Shown: one piece after another, positions 19,324 through 32,400 of the stretch
Layout of the letters: every line of letters starts with the position of its first letter
Position numbering within the stretch: position 1 is the first letter of the stretch
NCBI GenBank assembly: GCA_017590115.1
Contig: JAGGNK010007559.1
Span: forward strand, 5,726,020 to 5,790,019
DNA from: Montifringilla adamsi
Taxonomy: Eukaryota > Chordata > Aves > Passeriformes > Passeridae
Reading direction: 5' to 3'
Length of the DNA stretch: 64,000 nt
Made by a program: the position numbers and the translations under genes
The notes under the pieces: model-generated
Seen by the model: only the letters and a program-made list of their open reading frames with translations
The model's database searches: none
Told to the model about the DNA's origin: nothing

Positions 19324-19674
19324 CCCTGCCATCGTCACACACGTAACAATTGTGGTTTCCAACACACAAGTGTTTCTCCTGAAGTACAGATTCCAACATT
19401 CCATTTTCACTCCCTGCCATCGTCACACACGTAACAATTGTGGTTTCCAACACACAAGTGTTTCTCCTGAAGTACAGATTCCAACATTCCATTTTCACTC
19501 CCTGCCATCGTCACACACGTAACAATTGTGGTTTCCAACACACAAGTGTTTCTCCTGAAGTACAGATTCCAACATTCCATTTTCACTCCCTGCCATCGTC
19601 ACACACGTAACAATTGTGGTTTCCAACACACAAGTGTTTCTCCTGAAGTACAGATTCCAACATTCCATTTTCAC
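19324..19674. repeat. Minisatellite: 88-bp unit, four identical copies
   Basis: Units start with ccctgccatcgtcacacacg at 19324, 19412, 19500 and 19588. The fourth copy stops one base short at 19674. I read no substitution between copies, so expansion is recent or homogenised. Because 88 is not a multiple of three, successive copies read in different frames, and overlapping stop-free frames arise on both strands. These are artefacts of the repeat. Assembly copy number may be underestimated. Confidence 0.96.
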
Positions 19675-21293
19675 GGATCATTGTCATTCCCAGCCAGTGT
19701 AAGCAACCATGGAAACAGAAGAAACCTGGGGCCAGGTTCAAGTTTAGGGAAACTGCCACCTGCAATAACTAAAGTGTGCATGCTTTATTTACAACACCTT
19801 GATGCTGCATTGTGATTTGGAAAGGACTGTGATCTTAATACCCACATGAAATGGATGAGAAAGTAAACATCTCAAAGCAGGAATGAGGTTGGATAATTTG
19901 ACTGTAACAGCTTGCTTCTTTATTATGTTTGTTTGCATGGTTACTCTGAATTTTTTTATGTTTTTATGTCTTTGATGTTAACACCTGAGAATAATAGTAT
20001 CAAATTATTTTTCCTTTATTTGTTCTTTATTTGCAGTTTTATGATAAATTTTCACAAATTAATGAGAAATTTGCTTGTTTGGGACACTTAGAAGAAGAAC
20101 AGGTCCTACACAAATGATATTAAGGTCCCTTACATAAAGGATTCTTCAAAGTTACACTGACGAGCAAGAAGGGAACAAATTTGAGATAACCATGCTTCTC
20201 AGACAAAAACACTGAAGAGACAAACATAAAAAAAGGAACTTCTCCAAACTTTACTGCCTTAAAAATATTTTTTCTTTTAACAGAATTTACCTGTAGTAGA
20301 TTTACAAAACTGAGCACAGGAGTAACATTCTGTACAAGCAACACCATAAATACAGTGAAATTACTAGAAAGAGACACACAGCAATGCAATCTGGTTGTTT
20401 TTATAGTGTATGATTTGTCACTGTGAAGCAGGAGGTGTTGTGAAAGGGCAGTAAAGTCTACTGAGTGATTGTGACAGGCTGGATCCTGGCAAGGTAAGCA
20501 AAGCCCTTTGTGTCTCAGGGATGGGCATTTTATCATGATGGGTGGAAGAGAGAAAGAAAAAAAAATCAGATGACACTGACTTCAAGATGTTTCCCTTAAT
20601 GAAAGTTTTCATGTCAACAGTCATTACAATGCTAATGTCAATACTTTTTTGGAAGTAGTACCCTTGTAAGATTCATTAGGGATGTCATAAGCATCCCACA
20701 ACATATGGTGTCTCAAATCCAATTACTTTTCTATTCAAACCATGACCTTGAATAGGTTTTAAAACAAGAAAGAACACCAGGAAAAAGCTCCCATTGCTTA
20801 TTCGATGGCTCAGTGGCATAGTAGTGAAATTCGGAATTATGTCAAGTTGTTTTTCTGTTTGTTCTGCTTTCCAGTTTTGTATCCAGTCTAAAAAAAGTGA
20901 TGGAAACTTATTTTAGAAAAACAAGTATTGGCAACATCTACTTCTTGGGACTATGCACGTGGAAAGCACTGTGTACACAGAAAAGGACACTCTAAAATAC
21001 TTCAAGCAGCCTTTGGCTGGGTTTCAAGTATCTCTGATTCCGAGGGCTAACATTGCAGCTCTCTGTATCCTGCATGGCCTGGAGCTGAAATCCCTTCTCT
21101 GCTGTGATAACCTCCCAACCCAGATGTACAAGAGCCTCTCACCAGCCAGCACTTCCTCACTGCAGCTGCTGCCTTGGGTTGTTGCATCCCAGGCCAGTAA
21201 GGGAGATGCAGAAACTGGGATGCCTTGGGAGGACACTCACTTTGAGATAGGGCAACACAGTGAGACACTCTCCCACACTTCCTTGCTTCTTTA
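19675..21293. other. Intergenic sequence
   Basis: No gene or clear repeat is seen. Open frames of 138 codons (20120-20536, -) and 170 codons (20953-21465, +) lack recognisable domains. The latter runs into the LTR-like segment that follows. Confidence 0.6.
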
Positions 21294-21650
21294 TGTTAAT
21301 GGTCCCAGTTATATCACCCCTGCTCTCCTCCCCAGTTCTAGAATGTTCCCTGTTTCTGGTTTCCCTGATGGTTCCCATTCCCTGCAGCTCCTCCTCTGTG
21401 TCCCTGTTGGTTGTTTCCACCTGACACCACCCCTGATCCCTCTACCCACCGGCCCTCAGACCTGATGCTCCACCTCCCTCATCCCCTATAAAAGCCCTGG
21501 AACCTCCTTTGTTCTTGGTTCTTCTGTCCCTGAGCCCTTTTGGTGTGCCAGTTAATAATCTGCCACCGGACCCTCACACAAAGAACCCCTCCAGCCTCTT
21601 CATTACATCAACCTGCATTTTCCACGAGCGTCTGGTGCTCGTCCTGAGCT
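21294..21650 (+). mobile_element. LTR-like segment with TATA box and possible primer-binding site
   Basis: A TATAAAAG box at 21487-21494 sits in a C/T-rich sequence, followed by an R/U5-like region (ttaataatctgccaccgg). The likely start is TGTTAATGG at 21294, but no target-site duplication was found. At 21633-21648, tggtgctcgtcctgag resembles a degraded proline-tRNA primer-binding site, with the core ctcgtcc intact and one base missing upstream. If correct, this is a 5' LTR with a trace of internal leader. Boundaries are approximate. Confidence 0.5.
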
Positions 21651-22467
21651 GTCTGCCTTTCCCCAAGGGAGATGCTCTTGGGAAGGGAGTGACCTCAGCA
21701 GCTTCTGCTGTGTTGCTTCATTGGGTCATGTCTGGACATCAGTCTTTCCAGCTCAATCCATGGGAAAAAAAACCCACAGAAATCTTAGAAGTGTTCCTAA
21801 GACAATCATCTAGGCCCTTCACATGGGTAATTGAAGAAATAAATAGAAATTTTTCATCTAAATTTTACGTTTTGAAAGCACCAGTTTTACACAAAGATTA
21901 TTTGGCAACTTTTTTGTCAGATAGAGTTTTTCTTCTGCGACCATCTTCCTCTACGTGATTTTAAGAAAAGCCCCCAAGGATATTTTGTTTATATGAAGAT
22001 CTAAAAATCAAATCCCTTCTATCTCAAGCATGTTATGCCTCCAGAAAAGAAGTTCTTTATAAATGATATCTTATTGGAACTTCTCCTCTTGCTACAATAA
22101 TAGGGCTAGCACTGTGCTGCTACACAAAAAATGCTGGTTATAGAAAACTTACAATTACTTGCCATGTTTTTGCAAGCTCTTCCTAAATCAGATTATATTG
22201 TTACAATATAAACACTCATGCCTTTAATGGTACAATTAAATCTAGAGCAATTACTGCATGTAGTTTCCATACTTCTTCACTGAGCTTTGCTGAAATATTC
22301 CAAATCATTCTTGCAGTTTAATGCATTTAAATATGTAATTATGTTTAGCACATTTATTACGCATAGTCACTAGATATCAAGTTCACTTTGAATATATTTT
22401 CTAATTGCTATTTAGAAACACTGGCAGACAAAATAAGTGCTGAGGCTACATTAATGCACAGATAAGT
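21651..22467. other. Intergenic sequence
   Basis: The first 150 bases could be residual retroviral leader. The remainder is AT-rich with no recognised feature. The 149-codon frame (21509-21958) overlaps the LTR and has no recognisable retroviral protein motif. Confidence 0.55.
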
Positions 22468-23170
22468 TGTCTTGGTTTGAAAGACAGGTGTCTGCTAAGG
22501 AAGGCAGGAGCCTGCCCTGAAGTGGAAAATGTAAACTCCCTCCCTCTGAATTGTTATAATTTTGAAATAAAGGGGGCTCTCAGGCAAAGGTATGGGAGCA
22601 GGAACAACAGTTCTTTATTAGGGAAGAAAATAAACAATGCAGTAATACAAAACAACACTGAGAGAGTCAGAATACAACCTGACCTGACACCCTGTTGGTC
22701 AGGGTGTTGGTAGCAGTCCAATTGAAACGGTGGCTGCAGTTCTCCCGGAGTGGTAGATGTGGTTCTGTTGAAGCAGTGAGCCTGTAGAAGGGTGTAGTCT
22801 TCCTCTGAATATCAAGTGGAGAAGACAGCTGCTCCTCTGGGAATTCAGTGGAAAAGGCTGGCTTTGGTCTCCCAGATCTCAGATTATATCCAGTTAGGAA
22901 TGCTTGGCTCCTCCCTCTGGGTGGAGTTCCTCACAATGGGATGATGGAGTTTTATCAGCCATGCAGTGACATTCAATAGCCCATTGACAGAAGATATCTC
23001 CCCAGAGGGATGATGGGTTGTGGAAGAAAACTTCCCAATTAACAGAAGGTAACTGCCCCATCAGATAGGAATAGGAAGAGAATACACCTTCCATTTCTAA
23101 CTTCAGACATAAATACATTAACCTAAGCCTCTGTTACCCTTTCTAATGATAAGAACATTGATTCAAGACA
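22468..23170 (-). mobile_element. Solo LTR of an endogenous retrovirus, about 700 bp
   Basis: The left terminus TGTCTTGG and right terminus CAAGACA are inverted. The minus-strand AATAAA at 22614-22619 gives orientation. The sequence after the left end (tttgaaagacaggtgtctgc) matches my memory of a common passerine LTR family. Flanks TAAGT and TTCAC do not match, so the right boundary is uncertain or the duplication has decayed. Confidence 0.75.
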
Positions 23171-25403
23171 TTCACTCATGAAAATATTCATCATTTTCCT
23201 CTTAACTTTAAAGGGACTTACAAGCAACAGAGAGATCAAATATTATTTCTATTTTAGAAAAATAAGTATTGATAAAAGATAAATCAAGGGGGAAAAAAGA
23301 ACCCATGCAATATAAAAAATGAATTGAAAGAGCTGGCTTGTCCCAGTAGCCATCAGGATTATCCAGGGAAATAGAGCTCAACAAGAGAGGCCATCTTTTG
23401 CAATATTCCACCTTTGCACTGTTGTGTACAATGTGAGTTTTGCAAAATGAGAAGCTGACAAGCACTGCAGTAGGAAATATGGTCATTCAAGGGAAGTAGT
23501 AATCAGCTTTCTGGGATTTCTCCACAGCCTGGGGGCTTGTTAGACATTTGTTCCACCAGAGGCTGCTCTTGGAATCTGTGACTAATCCCTGCCCCTCTTC
23601 GGTCTCTGTTCGCACCTAAAGAAAACACAAAAAAGCCTTTTATTTCTCCACCTTTACTGAGTCAGCCAAAACTTATTTCAAGATGCTTTAGTGGACAGAA
23701 AAACCCAAGCACCTGCAAACTTTGCAGGATCTGTGTGAAGACTCAGAGACTTGGTGAAACAGAATATTCCCACATCAACCACCACAATATGTCTATACAG
23801 AACACAAACAACAACCTGAGCCAGACCAGTGTTGTATCCTCACATAAAGACCCCTGAGCCAGCATATTTGAAGTTTATCTAGGCACTGCAAGCAGAATTA
23901 CATTTACTCCTTTCTTTAGTAGCAAACTTTCTTCCCCCTGTATATTCCAATGTGGTTTTTTTATTCCATCAACCTAAAGTGCCTTTCCAAAATTCTGCCC
24001 TCTATTCTCAAGTACAAGACAAACATGTTTGTAAAAATCTCATTATATTATGGCCTTGCACTTAAAGTACCTATGCAAGTTTAAATTGACTGCAGAATTC
24101 TCTTAACTCTGTGAGAGTTTCTTGTATCTACCTTTGTGCTCATTGTCCAAGAAACAGTGTTAATAAACATATCAGTTCTTCTCTCCCCTGCAGCTCAGAG
24201 CATTGTAACACTTATTTATGCATTTTTGTACACACATACAAATTGTCATACATGTGGCAGTCATTGATTGTTCTGTAATGGTTGGGGGATTCATCTATCA
24301 CAGCTCTGGCATACTGATGTTATCATCTTCATGTTTTCAGAGCCCTGAGGAGTTCCATTTTTTAGGTTGATACCATAATTTCTCTTGTTGTCAGTTCCAA
24401 GCATGTATTGACAAGACTGTCAAGAAGTCACCTTTTATGCATTTATTTTCTCTCCCTCAGTTAATTTAAAGATTTTCAAATTATAAGAAGGATAATTTAG
24501 CCTTTAAGGTGTAAATAAATCCAGTGGAGACAATGCATTTAAATTTATTTGTCTTACAGTACAATTAGTCGTTCCTGTCCAATAAATCATTATTTTTATA
24601 TGGCCTATTGTCTTTTAACTAATATCCAGCTTTTCAATCCAGGACCTAGAACTCAACTGATTATTTTATTAAATAAGTTTCTATGCAGTTCCATGACATA
24701 GCAAAAATCATATTTGTGTATTATTAATATTGCATCTTAGCACTAGTACTTTAGAACTCTACATCATAGATGTTACTATAATGAAAAATACTATGGGTGA
24801 ATTTCTACAAAAAGAGCAGTAAATAAACAGAAATTTGAATTCCTCAAACCAACTCTTTAGACTAAGAATGACTGCAAAACATAACCAGAGTCCAAATATC
24901 AAATTTACCAGAGCTGTAAAACCCACATCAATAGGATATGCAGGTAGAAAAAGGTGTTAGTGCAAGGTAATCAGTGAGAAGAGGTCAGGCCAGTCCTTGA
25001 GAATAAAAGCAATGATTCAGTAGCAAATTAGATATTTAATTGAAACCAAACATGTCAAGACAACCACTAAACACTTACAATTTTTTAATAATCCTGATGT
25101 CTAATCATGCAGATTGTTTAGCAGTTAAAAGGCCTGTAGGATAAGCCTTCACATGTAATCAGATCTTCCTGTTTCCCTTCCATTTATTTACAAAGGAATG
25201 GGTAGAGCTTTTCAGACATGAAGCAATTTCGATGAAACAGCCTCTTCTCAGCTGCAGAATAAGCCCACTAAAAGAAGTGCTTCTTGAAAATTGATCTTTA
25301 TTTCCAGTGACTACAAAAAATGCCAACTCTAAAGAACATTTATCACCTCCTAGTGACTTCAACAGTCCCCATCTCGCTCTGTTAAAAAAAATTTTAAAAA
25401 GCC
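23171..25403. other. Intergenic sequence
   Basis: No gene is seen. About 23520-23660 contains a minus-strand AATAAAAG in an LTR-like U5 context and may be an old LTR fragment, but neither end can be defined. The rest is AT-rich unique-looking sequence. Confidence 0.55.
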
Positions 25404-25811
25404 TGTAATTATTGTGGATAACTGAGATCAGACAGCTACAGAAGCTGAACTGGGTAGCACCTCAGACCTTTTGACCCTGGTACAGTGAAAGTGAAAGGAG
25501 AGATAAACTCAAGGCAAGAAGAGAAGTGAAGACATCATGTCTGGTCATTTTGACCCTCTAACTCTGTTTTGATGAAGGAAGACGCAACAAGGACTTTACT
25601 GCAAAAGAAATAACAAAGTACATTACTAGTGCAAGAAGAATAATCAGAAGGTTGTGTTTCTAAAAGGGACTGGGACAAAGGGGTCAGAGTGGAAAATTTT
25701 GTACGAACATAGTGACCTATAAATACTGGTAGACTGTGTAATAAACAGGCTTTGCTTTGCTGGCATAAGCAGAGTCCATGTCTGACAATCCTCGTGGACC
25801 ATTTCTTACCA
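25404..25811 (+). mobile_element. LTR-like element with TATA box and poly(A) signal
   Basis: TATAAAT at 25718-25724 is followed 16 bases later by AATAAA at 25740-25745. The sequence continues caggctttgctttgctggc, a typical LTR U3/R/U5 arrangement. The likely start is a TGT at 25404 or 25413 and the likely end is the CCA at about 25811. No matching target-site duplication was found, so the ends are approximate. Confidence 0.55.
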
Positions 25812-28800
25812 TGTAACCACCAACCACTGCAGGCTTTTACACATATATAAAGCAGATTGTGCCACAGATAGTGTCATAAACAGCTGCTAGTATTTATGAA
25901 AAAAATTCCTGGCCATCGTAACCCCATGGTGACAATCATTTGTTGCTTTTTCTGTTTAGAAGCAAGAGCAGTAGACACTTCTTTGTGAGTTCCTTCAGGC
26001 TAAATACATTCAATTCAGTGGGAATGATTCCATTCACACGCTGGCCCCAGCCCAGCACCAAAATATCACTTCTGGAACACTCCTAAAGGCCTGATTTTTT
26101 GCCAGGGTTGCATGCGAGTTTTACCTCAAAAAGCATGTCAGGTTGTGTCTATTGCTAACCTAGACAGTTTAAGGTAGACATGTTGTAACAAGAACTAAAA
26201 TGGCTGAAGATGCCCCAAAAATGCAGCAAGCATGCATTTTGATCAGGAGATGCTGAACACATTGCTGAAAACCAAAATTGTTTCCTCTAAACAAGAGTAA
26301 AAAAATCCATCCTAAAGGTCTGAATCTCGTGCCAGCTGACACGTCCATGGGAGTATGGGGGCTGCACTGAGCCAAAGCAGCAGCAGTTGATCCCATTAGG
26401 GAAGGGAAGAGGATCCAGGCTGGGCAGTTTACTGCGATCAACATCTGCCTGAATCTCTTCTTTTTGGTTAAAAATCCCCCGGGACTAAGCCATCCTCAAC
26501 GTGTCTAAACAGTAAGTGAAAAGGTTCCTTTAAAGTTACATACAGCTGCTGGTGCCTAAATCTCTCCTTCCTTGATGACATTATGCACATCTATGAGAAG
26601 GATTTCCATGCTCTCTGTGCAGAGCAAAAAACAGATGTTACCATTAAGGCTTTTAAATCTTATGTCTCCAGAAAAGTTCACATCTCCACCACTAATATCT
26701 TTTCCTTTACATATTCTGAAAGTATGATGAGGCTGACCTTCAATCTTCTGTGTTTCTGCACGTCTCTCCTTTTTCTCCTTGTGATTCTTGTGCCTGTTCC
26801 CTTTCAGAAAAGTTCATGTCATCAATTTCCACCTGTGATTTGATGCCCATAATCTTTTTAGTGTTAAGGTTTGAGCACCATAGGGTGCAACCTTGAATCC
26901 CCAGCAAAAAATCTGGAGGATCAAAGAAGCACATTTTGCAATTTGTTACAAGGTAAGCACTTGGTTTTGTTTTTAGAGGAGTGGGTCACATAATTTCTCC
27001 AAGAAGCAGAGTCTAGTGATCAATTTCCCACTACTGAAGTAAGAATCACTCTTCCATTACAGGTACAAATATAAAAGTTTAAAAGTTGTTTAGAGAATAA
27101 GAGGGGATGATCACTATAGAAGATGACATTTTTTAAATTACAAAAATCTAAATGATTTATATTTATTTATATTATATTTCTATAATATAAATTTATATTT
27201 TATCTTTCAAATATACAAACATGGTGGGGGATACAGGTTTTTCTTAAGGAAGTTTAGATCTCAGGCATTAAGCAGCACCTAATCATGTGGCCATAATTCA
27301 GCAGCTACACAATTCCTGTCACAGGCTTGTTTTAATGAAAGCTAAAAATGAATGATTTAATCCAGCTAGGTTGGTTATTTCAGTATATAAGGAAGATCAA
27401 ACATTTCTAAGCCCACATTCCTACTCACCCAGCAGATCAGCTGAGTACAGAGAGCACATTTAGCACATAAAGCTGTAGGGTATTTATTTATAGAAATATT
27501 TTTATTATAGGAAAGGTAATGGCAAGGTCATCACCTTCCAATTCCAACAGAGTATACATTACTAAAATTAATTATTAACACCTGAACACCATAGGGTAAA
27601 AAGTATGTGGACGATATTAATATGGATATTAATTTTCACGTTCTGAATGCAATGTCTCTTGTTACTAAAGGATCTGAAGCACGCCACAACTTCAGTGTAT
27701 TTTTCATTAGTACAATAAGTCTATGTGACTGTATGATATAGTGCTGTTATGCTTAAGATACCAGTAAGTGTACAGGGTAACTCTGAATAACACAATTAAC
27801 AGGGAAGGCAACATTTCTTGGGCACTGAAGGACCCAGTAAATGTAGCTGAGAGTGAATCAAAAGGGGCTGCAGCAAAAGTGACGCCTTAAAAGCGTATTT
27901 TGAAAGTGCTAAGAATTGCTACAAATTATCACTGGAGAAAATAAAGCAGCTTGCTGGGATCTAATTCTTTTCAACAGGAAAATGATGGAGGAAGAGAATT
28001 TAGGGTGTCTCTTCACCCTTTTAGAAGAAGTCTTCAAGAAATAAAATAACCATGTGTCCTAAAAGGTAAACCAGAAAGTAAAACATAAATATCATGAGAA
28101 ATGTACTGCTACTTAAAAACACCTTCTTTATCTCACCTGTTCTCAGTTTCAAACAGAAAAATGTGGCAACACTTTTCAGAAAAAAAGCCCACACTAGATA
28201 AGCACCAACATTCCTATTCTACCTCAAAGCACTGAGAAATTCCAGCACAGGATCCCATGACCAGCCCAATTTGCAATCCTCAATTTAAATCCTCCTGATA
28301 TATAGCATCAAAACACTATATATACACACCCTCTAAATGTAGGCCTTAAATTAACCATAATCTCAAATATAATCAATCACTGTTCATGCAGAACTTAAGG
28401 TACCATGCCAAGCATAAATTGTAATTTAAATATCAAGGCTGTGTGTGCTGCATTCTTCTTTTGGAAGATTTTTCCAGCATTCCCTAAAGTAGTCACTGCT
28501 TCAGCAATTATGAACAGCAGAAATAATGCTTCTTTCAAAAATCTTCATAAACACTTATCAGATCCCAATTTTACTGAAGGCCTCACCCTGCAAAATGAAA
28601 AAAAAAAAAAAAAAGTGTAAACCATACATTTTGGTCAAACTTTTGCAGTATGGAATCAAACATCTTTATTTCAAGGACAATGGCAAAGTCAGATCACAGA
28701 AGATTCAGGCAGTTATTGGAATACCAGAGGTAAGGTGGCTGTGGCTGATTTCCCAGGATCCCAACTGAGGTTCATGAAAAGGCTCCTCCCTGGTGTTTCT

Positions 28801-29119
28801 TCTTGTCTGCTGTCACCTCAAAAAGATGTTAAAAAATAGTCTGGTGGATTCTGGGTATGGAATAACTTAGGTTATACAAAGGCTGCATTTTAATTTGCCA
28901 GAACTCCAGATGAGTATCTTTCATTCCAGCATATTGGAAAACTCAAATCAAGAACAGAAAAAAAAAACCTGCAAATAGGAGATTTGGGTGGCTGCTGATT
29001 TTAAGTATAGATGAGGGACAGTGAAAAGAAAGACACACACACTGACATTCCCAAAAGCCTAAATCTTTCTTCACTTGGAATATTGACTGTAGCTGTCTCT
29101 GCTACGCTATGAATAAAAA
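25812..29119. other. Intergenic sequence
   Basis: I see no gene. It contains an AT-rich hairpin at 27165-27192 (two 12-base arms, loop tttc) and a run of 17 A at 28598-28614. Small open frames are not gene-like. Confidence 0.65.
27165..27192. repeat. AT-rich inverted repeat (12-bp arms, 4-base loop)
   Basis: atttatattata is followed by tttc and then tataatataaat, its exact reverse complement. It lies in a long AT-rich tract (about 27125-27215), where such structures arise readily. Confidence 0.85.
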
Positions 29120-29455
29120 CTTTTTTTGGCAGTTCTGTGGTTTAGGTAAAGACCTGACAGTGGACACACGACTAACACAAGCACCATTCCCTTACTATCT
29201 TACAATAAAAACCTTCATATCTTTTCTCTGTAACTTCCCACGGGCAGCACCACACAACAGTAACTCCTTCTCCTTCCAGTCCCTCACACAACAAACTCCA
29301 ACTTTTGTAACACCCACCCTTACTGGACACAGCTGCAACCTCTCAAGGGCAAGGCTGTGTCCACTCTTTGGTAATTAGTACAGCTGCAACTCATCAGGGG
29401 CGGGATTGCCTCCAGCGCTGTCTCTGTTCTCCCACAAAGACCTTGGAATAAGATG
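29120..29455 (-). mobile_element. Possible LTR fragment with internal direct repeat
   Basis: acagctgcaac occurs twice, about 50 bases apart (29331 and 29381), each followed by similar sequence (ctctcaagggcaagg and tcatcaggggcggga). The composition differs from the AT-rich flanks and, read on the minus strand, resembles U3 repeats of songbird LTRs I recall. No TATA box, termini or target duplication can be defined. Confidence 0.3.
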
Positions 29456-32400
29456 ATTTGTGAGCCAAAGGACTGGGCTTCCAGGTACAACTTACTTTGG
29501 GGTCATTGGTCAGCCTCGTGTCCAACACAGGGATCAAAAGGGCAGGACCACAACTTATCTGCATTCAGCAAGGAGAATTTTTCAAGTTTAGTATCCAAAT
29601 TCACTGCTCAGATTTCAGTCATGGCAAATAATCCCAGTGCCAATAACAAACAGTGAGTTACATTTTCACCACGGCTGACAGCTTGATTTCAGGTTTGTGG
29701 TCTTTTCACTTTTTTTACTATTTGATGAAAAAAATACATATAGGTTTGAATTAATTTACTTTGCATTTGTGGTAGAGAAAACCTTGTATTATTCCCTTTA
29801 ATTACAAAGAAAAACAGCAGGATCATGAAGGAAGGGAAAAGCTAGGGAATTTCTATCAAGCAAGACGTTCACAAATGTTAATAGTTCCCTCCCGCAGGAA
29901 TGTGATGCTGGTGGCATTTGTAATTATACATCTATCAGCAGCAACACAAAACATTTTATTATATTTCCGACACATTTATTTCTATGCCCTGTGCTTCCCT
30001 CAAGTGCTAGATATACTCACCCTGCAGGACTCCCACCTGCTATAAATCACTTGCTCAGCATGGTTTATCACCTCATTTAAACAAGGCAGAAAATCCCCAG
30101 TAAAGCTGAAAGGACCAAGCCACCCTTTCAGTAGCTTCTTTATGTCCCTCTGCACACACCTGGATGATGCTAAAACATCAATCATCCTTCTGGGAATGCT
30201 GAGGTACCCCGAGATGCATCAGGGCTCACATTCCCTAAGATTTATGCTGGGGAGGGTGAAGGTGCTCAGCTATATACACCACATTTCTTTCATGTTTCTC
30301 TCAGCTTGGAGCCCACACAATACCAAAAATTTCCCATCCTTATTTCTTTGAGTTCAAATAGGGGAGACCACCCCCTCAAAGTTTCCATTGAAGATAAAGT
30401 CTTTTTTGTGACTACAAGATAAGTCTATATCAGTTGCTTAGAGGAGAATGTAATGGGGAAAGTACCCAGCAGATTTTTTTTTTTTTTTTGAGCAGTTAAA
30501 ACTCTAGGAAAAACAACACTACTTTCACACAATGTTTAGATGAGCAGTGACCTGGAAGAGGCAGAAGTTGGTACCTGTTAAAACACTGCCTGCTGTGTAA
30601 ACAACAAGCATAAATATTTTTCCTACTGTAGTCAAAACTGGGTGTTATTTGTTAACAATTCTGAATTTTGCAAGAGCCAATAGTAACCATAACAGGGTTC
30701 AGCATGGCAAGGGATTAAGAGTCTTTTATTAAAAACATGCTCTTGAATTAACATGCCCAATGCACAGGTCACCACCCTGGTCAGTGCATCGTGACATTTG
30801 ACCATATTTATGGAGAGAGAAGAAATGAGTCACTGAGGAAGTGTTCTCAGAAACTGAAATTTCATGTGCACCATCACTTTGCATTACAGTGGTCTTACAG
30901 AACTCGTACTGACCAGAAGGATCAAACTCAGGGCAACCTAAGCAGAAAATAGATGTATTTAGTATTCAAAAGAAGTAATTTTTGGAGATATTCTGTGTAT
31001 CATACTGTGCAATATTACTTAATTGACTACCAGAGAGGGGAAGTCTTCATATTAAGAAACAACTACCTGACAAGAAGTGATTGTACCTCAAAAGTGTGAT
31101 TGTCCCCAGGATCACAGAACAGAAGAACGAAACTTGTGTGTCTTAATATCTACACAAAGCTCCTTTCAGCAGTACAAACTCAGTCTGAGTGAGGTTCTAG
31201 AGCCCCTGGGATACCTTAAATGAGATGAGAACACCAAGCAGGGCACCGCAGCTTCCTGCAGAACTCCCCATACCGAGGTGGATGATGAGCTGCACCTCCA
31301 TCTGCTGCAGCAGTGACACAGTGGGCTCTCCACATGGAAACATATGGCTGCTCTCAAACTAAACAAATGTAGCTATGCAGATCTACAACATGTTTTCGTT
31401 TTTAAATATGCAGCTATGAGCTTAGAAGCCCACTGTGATCCCCCTGCTCAGCTTAGCCAGGAGGAGCTGGCTAATAGAGATGAATGGGAACGATGGAACT
31501 AGCCTGGAAAATAGAAACTTTAATAACAAAAATAGCAAACGTGGCATTGGTTCAGAGACTGGATTCCAAAGATGCTGGGGGTGGGGCAAACGCAGCCAGG
31601 TGTAGGGACACAGGTCCAGTCACAACGTGAACTCAGGATATGGCCTTATTTGAACTAGACACGGAGCCAACTGGAAACAAGAACTGGAAACTTGACCAAA
31701 TACAGAATGGTTCTGTTTGCATACTACTAATTCCCATGACTCCACTCTTTCCCACTGTGGCCTGGCCAGGTGTTCCCTCCCCTCAGTGCCCTGCCTGCCA
31801 TGGTTTATGGCCAAAACCCTCTGTAAAATCATCTGAGATAAGGAATCCCAGAAGGACGAGATCCCACATGCAGCTTGTTCAGGTTCTAGAAAATAAATCT
31901 TGCAAACCAGTAGGTATTATGGTTTGCTGGGATTTTTGATGGCCATCTGGCCCCAAAACAATTGTTTGCCAAAGTATTGTCTCTAATCATCATCTAAGAA
32001 CATATGCTTGTACCTTTCTAGCTCATTCTAAAGGTTACATGCACCACATAAAGAAAAATTTTAAAAAGAGATATAAGCAGCAAAAGTCCCCACAGCCATG
32101 GCATGAATTTGATAGCACTGTAGCAATGTATTCAAATGAATTATTTCCCTGCTTCCATCCTAACAGGCCCCACAAAAACACATCTGCATTTTTACTTGAT
32201 AAGTTATCAACAGCACTTGTAAATCAGTGTGCTTACTGTTGTTTGTGAGCAAAACCAGGTACAACAAGCCAATAAACTCGTATAAATCTGCACACTTTAA
32301 TATAGCAGTTAATTTATAAAGTAGATTATACAACAAGGGAAGTTAAAATATGTTGATGCATGGGGAAATTTAAGTGTTTAGGTATAATTCAAAGTCTAGT

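Noticed and set aside
18989..19815. Repeated peptide (HTRNNCGFQHTSVSPE) in several open frames
   Set aside because: The peptides come from the 88-bp minisatellite read in shifting phases. No single frame runs through all copies as a conserved protein.
20808..20880. tRNA-like A-box (tggctcagtgg) suggesting a tRNA gene or SINE
   Set aside because: No B-box, no acceptor-stem complementarity and no 3' tail were found.
21509..21958. 149-codon open frame as a possible retroviral protein
   Set aside because: It begins inside the LTR R/U5-like region and shows no gag, protease, polymerase or envelope motif.
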